DNA of 44,501 bases. Origin: an uncultured Ruminococcus sp. (lineage in GTDB: Bacteria; Bacillota; Clostridia; Oscillospirales; Acutalibacteraceae). Below the pieces are notes generated by a model, which was not told the origin of the DNA, did not search any database, and saw only the letters and a list, made by a program, of their open reading frames with translations. The stretch lies in contig CACYWT010000036.1 of assembly GCA_902778175.1 (NCBI GenBank), positions 1 to 44,501 of the forward strand, in the 5' to 3' direction. Positions 40,936 to 44,501 of this stretch are shown piece by piece. The position numbers and the translations under genes were made by a program. Position 1 is the first letter of the stretch. Every line of letters starts with the position of its first letter.

Positions 40936-42223
40936 AACGCTCAGACAAAGACAGGACAGGCGCTTTATTAATAAAGAAACCCAGACCTCGGCAAAATACC
41001 TCCGCCGTCTGAAAGAGCTCAGCGGCGCGCCTGACGGCATGGAGCCGTTTTACGATACTCTTGAACGCATATATGTTGATATGGATTATGCAAAAAGCGG
41101 CGCTTACCATCACACTGTCGGTACATACTGTGTTATGACTCCGCCGGAGCTTATCTATGCCGCAGGCGCTATGCCCGTAAAGCTTTGCAGCGGAAACTAT
41201 ACCGCATTTTCTGTCGGTGACGATATAGCCCCCCGCGACGCCTGTCCTCTTGTCAAGGCTGTGGCAGGCTTTAAGCAGACAGGGCTTATGCCTGTTTATG
41301 AGGACTGCTCATTGATGATAGTCCCGATAACCTGTGACTGCAAAAAGAAGATCGCCGGTATGCTTTCAGACAGGTGCGAGGTCGTGACACTGCATATACC
41401 GGCTGCGCGGAATGACGAGGATATTGAGGAATTTACAAGACAGCTTTATTCTCTTATGGAAAGATTGGAGAATGTTACGGGGAACCAAATTACATATGAA
41501 AGTCTTTCCTATGCCTTCCGCATGGTCGGCTATGCGCAGTATGAGCTTTCGGAATTTATAAGGCTGAAAAAGCAAATGCCCTATCTTATCAGAGGAAGTC
41601 ATGCTATGGCGATACTCAATGCCGCATCATACATGACGGCAGGAGATTGGGGCAAGGCACTTCACAGGGTGAATGAGTCACTTAAAACAAGGATAGACGG
41701 AAGAAAGACAGTAACGTCAAAAAAGCTGCCGAGGATACTCCTGACGGGCTCACCGATAGTATTTCCAAATGTAAAGATACCGCTGCTTATCGAGGAAAAC
41801 GGAGGTATTGTCGCAGGAGATGAAACGTGTATGGGAGAACGCGGAATGTGGGATCCAGCAGTTATCACTGACAATAGCTTTGACGGAATGATGAACGCTC
41901 TTGCGAACCGTGCGCTGCGTCCTTGTCCATGTCCGACCTTTGCGGACAATTCACAGAGAATATACCGCATAAAGCAGCTTATCAAGGAAAATCAGATACA
42001 GGGAGTTATCTATCATGTACTTCGCGGCTGTCTTGTTTATGATTTTGAATACAGGCGAATCGAGGACGAGTTAGGCAAACTGGGCATACCCGTTATCCGT
42101 CTTGAAAGTGACTACAACGAGGAAGATATCGAGCAGCTCAGGATACGCATTGAAGCCTTTATCGAGCTTATTAAGCTAAAACAGGAGCCAGAAAAAATCA
42201 CGGCAGTACGAAAAAGCTTCTGA
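40916..42223 (+). CDS. Double-cubane-cluster-type reductase subunit (2-hydroxyacyl-CoA dehydratase superfamily)
   Basis: A 435-residue protein. Candidate cluster cysteines are Cys72 (GTYCVMTPPEL), Cys91 (LCSG), Cys110 (RDACP), Cys131, Cys140, Cys142 (ITCDC), Cys337, Cys339 (CPCP) and Cys372 (GCLVYD). Ordinary dehydratase subunits have about three ligands. The extra early pair (TYC, LC) and the total number fit double-cubane cluster proteins, whose [8Fe-9S] centre reduces small molecules with ATP-driven electrons. The substrate is unknown. The start ATG has GTGAGGA upstream; a second ATG is directly adjacent. It lies between the polyferredoxin and the activator genes. Confidence 0.8.
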   Translation: MMIKKAETLRQRQDRRFINKETQTSAKYLRRLKELSGAPDGMEPFYDTLERIYVDMDYAKSGAYHHTVGTYCVMTPPELIYAAGAMPVKLCSGNYTAFSVGDDIAPRDACPLVKAVAGFKQTGLMPVYEDCSLMIVPITCDCKKKIAGMLSDRCEVVTLHIPAARNDEDIEEFTRQLYSLMERLENVTGNQITYESLSYAFRMVGYAQYELSEFIRLKKQMPYLIRGSHAMAILNAASYMTAGDWGKALHRVNESLKTRIDGRKTVTSKKLPRILLTGSPIVFPNVKIPLLIEENGGIVAGDETCMGERGMWDPAVITDNSFDGMMNALANRALRPCPCPTFADNSQRIYRIKQLIKENQIQGVIYHVLRGCLVYDFEYRRIEDELGKLGIPVIRLESDYNEEDIEQLRIRIEAFIELIKLKQEPEKITAVRKSF

Positions 42224-42235
42224 GGAGGAAATACA

Positions 42236-43021
42236 ATGGCAAAGTATTATATAGGTCTTGACGGCGGCTCTACCTATCTGAAAGCGGCGCTTATCGGAAA
42301 CGGCAGAGTTATTGATACAATGGTAAGAAATACGGGCATTGACAACGACGGTACAGCCCGAAAAATAGCAAATGAATTATGTTTAAGGAATTCCCTGAAG
42401 CCGTCTGATATCGGTTATATCATGGCGACAGGCTACAGCAGGAAGGTGCTTGAGGTAGCTGATGATGATATTTCCGAGATAACGGCACACGCCTACGGAG
42501 TTCGTCTTACCGCGCCGAAGGAATACCGCCCCGGCATGATAATCGACATAGGCGGACAGGATTCAAAGATAATCTATCTTGACGGGAATTACGGTGTCAA
42601 GAATTTCAGTATGAATGACAAATGCGCCGCAGGTACGGGGAAGTTCATGGAGGTCATAGCGCAGATACTTGAAACGACTATCGACAATGTGGGGCCGCTT
42701 TCCCTGCAAGCGACTAATCCCTGCGATATAAACAGCACCTGCGTTGTTTTCGCACAGTCTGAGGTAATTTCACTTGTGGCAAGAAAATACGACCGCTGCG
42801 ATATCCTTGCAGGTATGCACCAGTCGATGGCAAAAAGAATTATCAAGATGATGAAGAGATCCGAAAAGGGCGGCGACATCCTTATGACAGGCGGAGGAGC
42901 ATTGAATACCGGTCTGCACCGTGCCTTTGAGGAGGAGCTTATGAGAGATGTATATGTTGCGCAATATCCGCAGTTCAACGGGGCTGTCGGCGCGGCGCTG
43001 ATAGCAAGCGAAAGAGGGTGA
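42236..43021 (+). CDS. ATP-dependent activator of the dehydratase/reductase (HgdC-like ASKHA ATPase)
   Basis: A 261-residue single-domain activase with IGLDGGSTYLKAAL, IDIGGQDSKII and TGGGALN phosphate-binding motifs. Cys130 (KCAAGTG) and Cys169 (STCVVFAQSE) match HgdC Cys127 and Cys166 with the same 39-residue spacing; they hold the [4Fe-4S] cluster shared by two subunits. ATP hydrolysis lowers its potential so that it can reduce the double-cubane subunit. The length equals that of HgdC (about 260). GAGGAGG precedes ATG, 12 bases after the upstream gene. Confidence 0.93.
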   Translation: MAKYYIGLDGGSTYLKAALIGNGRVIDTMVRNTGIDNDGTARKIANELCLRNSLKPSDIGYIMATGYSRKVLEVADDDISEITAHAYGVRLTAPKEYRPGMIIDIGGQDSKIIYLDGNYGVKNFSMNDKCAAGTGKFMEVIAQILETTIDNVGPLSLQATNPCDINSTCVVFAQSEVISLVARKYDRCDILAGMHQSMAKRIIKMMKRSEKGGDILMTGGGALNTGLHRAFEEELMRDVYVAQYPQFNGAVGAALIASERG

Positions 43022-43025
43022 CGAG

Positions 43026-43727
43026 GTGGCATTTGCATTATTTGTCGAGAGTCTGACGGCTGCCGCTTCGGTAGGAGCAGGCTGCGGTACCTGCTGCGGC
43101 TCAGGCATAAGCGCAGCTTTATACGGCTATCTCACTACACATATGAAAAACTTTAAGCAGTCGTTTATCGGCTTTGTCGATTTCTTTTCGGGAAAGCTTA
43201 TCGCGGTCGTATCACTTTGCTGTATCGCTTCAATAGTCGGGAGCAATATCATAGACGAAAGCGGTAATGTGTTCGGGATAAAGGCTGCCCTTATAGTTGA
43301 TATATTTATGCTTGCAATGGGTATATTGATGCTGATAGGCTGGATCAGGGAACAAAGCGGACATAAAAGCTGCAAAAGCTGCGGCGGCTGCAAGGACAAA
43401 CACAATAAGACAGAATACAGAAAAACAAATCATGCGGCTCTTATAGGCATGGGTATAAGCTACGGTCTCAGTCCATGCGCTCCGCTTATTCTTATGACAG
43501 GCTATGCATCTTTACTTCCGCTCGGATATGCCGCTGTACTGGGCGCGGTCTTTGCGCTGGCAAGCACGATCTCCCCTATGCTTTTTATGCTGCTGATATC
43601 CGGAGTTCTTGCAGGAAAAATGTACAAGGAAATACCGCAGTATCTTAAATGGTTCAGACTTTCCTGTTATGTTTTGCTGATAGTTCTGTTTTCTGTAAGT
43701 CTGATAAAGGAGGCAATACTATTATGA
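43026..43727 (+). CDS. CcdA/DsbD-like membrane protein with cysteine clusters
   Basis: A 233-residue membrane protein with about six hydrophobic segments. It starts with GAGCGTCCGSG near the N-terminus, has a loop CKSCGGCKDK near residue 120, and a second repeat-like half with YGLSPCAPLILM. The two-half fold with a cysteine/proline site in each half resembles CcdA/DsbD and the SafE/ArsG-type transporters. CcdA-type proteins carry thiol electrons outward; ArsG-type ones are reported as exporters. Either would fit an operon that handles electrons. The start is GTG at 43026 with GAGGG upstream. It overlaps the next gene by four bases. Confidence 0.75.
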   Translation: MAFALFVESLTAAASVGAGCGTCCGSGISAALYGYLTTHMKNFKQSFIGFVDFFSGKLIAVVSLCCIASIVGSNIIDESGNVFGIKAALIVDIFMLAMGILMLIGWIREQSGHKSCKSCGGCKDKHNKTEYRKTNHAALIGMGISYGLSPCAPLILMTGYASLLPLGYAAVLGAVFALASTISPMLFMLLISGVLAGKMYKEIPQYLKWFRLSCYVLLIVLFSVSLIKEAILL

Positions 43728-44290
43728 GAAAAAAGAGTATCACAGCTTTTCTGTGTGTTTATGCTGCGCTGTGCATTTCCTACTGTGTTGCAAGCTCGGC
43801 TATAGTCCCGGATAATGATGATCTTATCGCCGTAACCGAAAGCATACAGACAGAAGAAGCATCATCTGAAAAAAGTTCTTTGTCATCAAAGAAGGAAACC
43901 TCATCTGAAAGCAGCAATACTGAAAGCTCTGACATATCTTCCGGAAATGATATAACTGTTCCTGATACGGAAAAAAGCAGCGACAGCGATACTGCTTTGC
44001 CGGAACCGGAAGAAAATAATGAAGTGACCATACAGGACAATGCAGAAACAGAGGACAGTATCGAATCTCCGGAAGAGATCATTCAGGAATATAATAACGG
44101 GCAGCAATATGAAGAAGAAATAGAGGAAGATAGTGAAGACGAGATCGTTGAGGAAAAGCCTACGCTTGAAGAATTTCTCCGGGGGCTGAGATGCAGCGGG
44201 TGCAGACACAACTGTACTTTGCTGTCTCCGAGATGCATGAACGGCGCAAGAAAGGCAAGCCAGGCGGAAAGCCAATACTACAATAGTTAG
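43724..44290 (+). CDS. Exported acidic protein with C-terminal four-cysteine motif
   Basis: A 188-residue protein I do not recognise. A signal or anchor segment at about residues 5-25 is followed by about 120 residues rich in Ser, Glu and Asp, probably disordered. The C-terminus is a compact module: EFLRGLRCSGCRHNC, then LLSPRCMNG. The C-x2-C-x3-C spacing with a fourth cysteine could hold a metal cluster or exchange thiols, and resembles NCGGCSNNC in the 968-residue activase. It would sit outside the membrane at the end of a long flexible arm. AAAGGAGG precedes ATG, which overlaps the upstream stop codon (ATGA). It is the last gene of the operon. Confidence 0.7.
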   Translation: MRKKSITAFLCVYAALCISYCVASSAIVPDNDDLIAVTESIQTEEASSEKSSLSSKKETSSESSNTESSDISSGNDITVPDTEKSSDSDTALPEPEENNEVTIQDNAETEDSIESPEEIIQEYNNGQQYEEEIEEDSEDEIVEEKPTLEEFLRGLRCSGCRHNCTLLSPRCMNGARKASQAESQYYNS

Positions 44291-44501
44291 GGGCAGGAGT
44301 GTGGAATTATTCAAAAGTGAAATGTTAAAAGTTAAAATTTAAAATTATATTATCGGTGTTTTCTAATAAAAGGGTAGCTGTGGGCGTGTGGGGTGTGGTA
44401 TAACAACCGCACGCCGTTAGCCGTTTCGGTCGCCGTGCGCCCTCAACGGACGGCTGAGCGAACGTTGAGCTTCGCTTAATACAACCGCACGCCGTTAGCC
44501 G
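44291..44501. repeat. Gene-free end of window with a 21-bp direct repeat
   Basis: ACAACCGCACGCCGTTAGCCG, written here in parts as ACAACCGCAC and GCCGTTAGCCG, occurs at 44403-44423 and again at 44481-44501, 78 bases apart. The window ends inside the second copy, so a longer array is possible. No gene or clear terminator is seen. Confidence 0.7.

Noticed and set aside
38504-42223. (R)-2-hydroxyglutaryl-CoA or phenyllactyl-CoA dehydratase
   Set aside because: One subunit has no cluster cysteines, the other has too many, and no CoA-transferase or hydroxyacid dehydrogenase gene is nearby.
44403-44501. CRISPR-like direct repeat
   Set aside because: Only two copies, 57-base gap, and no cas genes.
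1-44501. tRNA, rRNA and insertion-sequence transposase genes
   Set aside because: No cloverleaf with a T-loop sequence, rRNA block or transposase motif was recognised in reading; a covariance-model scan would settle the tRNA question.

Overview
The window looks like chromosomal DNA from an anaerobic Gram-positive of the class Clostridia, most like Ruminococcus and relatives (Oscillospiraceae). The evidence is AGGAGG-type ribosome binding sites, the two-hydroxyacyl-CoA dehydratase/activase families, a SpoIID-type protein, a starch-binding (CBM26-like) module on a secreted enzyme, cyclic-di-GMP enzymes, and many short palindromic repeats between genes. The genus is an inference. No rRNA, tRNA, CRISPR array or transposase was recognised.

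Layout. 1-946 is a gene-free repeat mosaic. 947-4487 holds a TetR/DhaS-like regulator, a membrane HD-GYP phosphodiesterase and an O-antigen-ligase-like protein. 5141-8848 is a large secreted metallophosphoesterase. 8970-11864 is citrate synthase followed by a membrane protein with a proline/glutamate repeat. 12180-18261 carries SpoIID-like, HAD phosphatase, Tex, two membrane proteins and an FlK-like thioesterase. 18262-18978 is a second repeat mosaic ending in a strong promoter and a highly structured leader before galE. 20290-23357 has a PrsA-like lipoprotein, an unknown membrane-anchored protein and an ECF S component. After a third mosaic comes a CapD/FlaA1-type nucleotide-sugar dehydratase (24097-26004).

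26455-30997 encodes a two-piece activase/dehydratase-like system. It is followed at 30981-32707 by a lipase-like alpha/beta hydrolase gene cut into pieces by four short palindromic elements; removing them exactly gives one open frame of about 418 codons. A sugar transferase and an EAL protein follow. 36333-37987 is an ECF sigma factor with its probable anti-sigma partner.

38504-44290 is a tight six-gene operon: a cysteine-free dehydratase-family subunit, a NapH-like membrane polyferredoxin, a cysteine-rich double-cubane-type subunit, its ATP-dependent activator, a CcdA-like membrane protein and an exported protein with a Cys-rich tail. I read it as a dedicated low-potential electron-transfer and reductase module whose substrate cannot be told from sequence.

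The two most unusual things are (1) the hydrolase gene interrupted four times by elements that also sit in transcript leaders elsewhere in the window, and (2) the double-cubane-like operon pairing a metal-cluster subunit with a paralogue that has lost every cluster cysteine.
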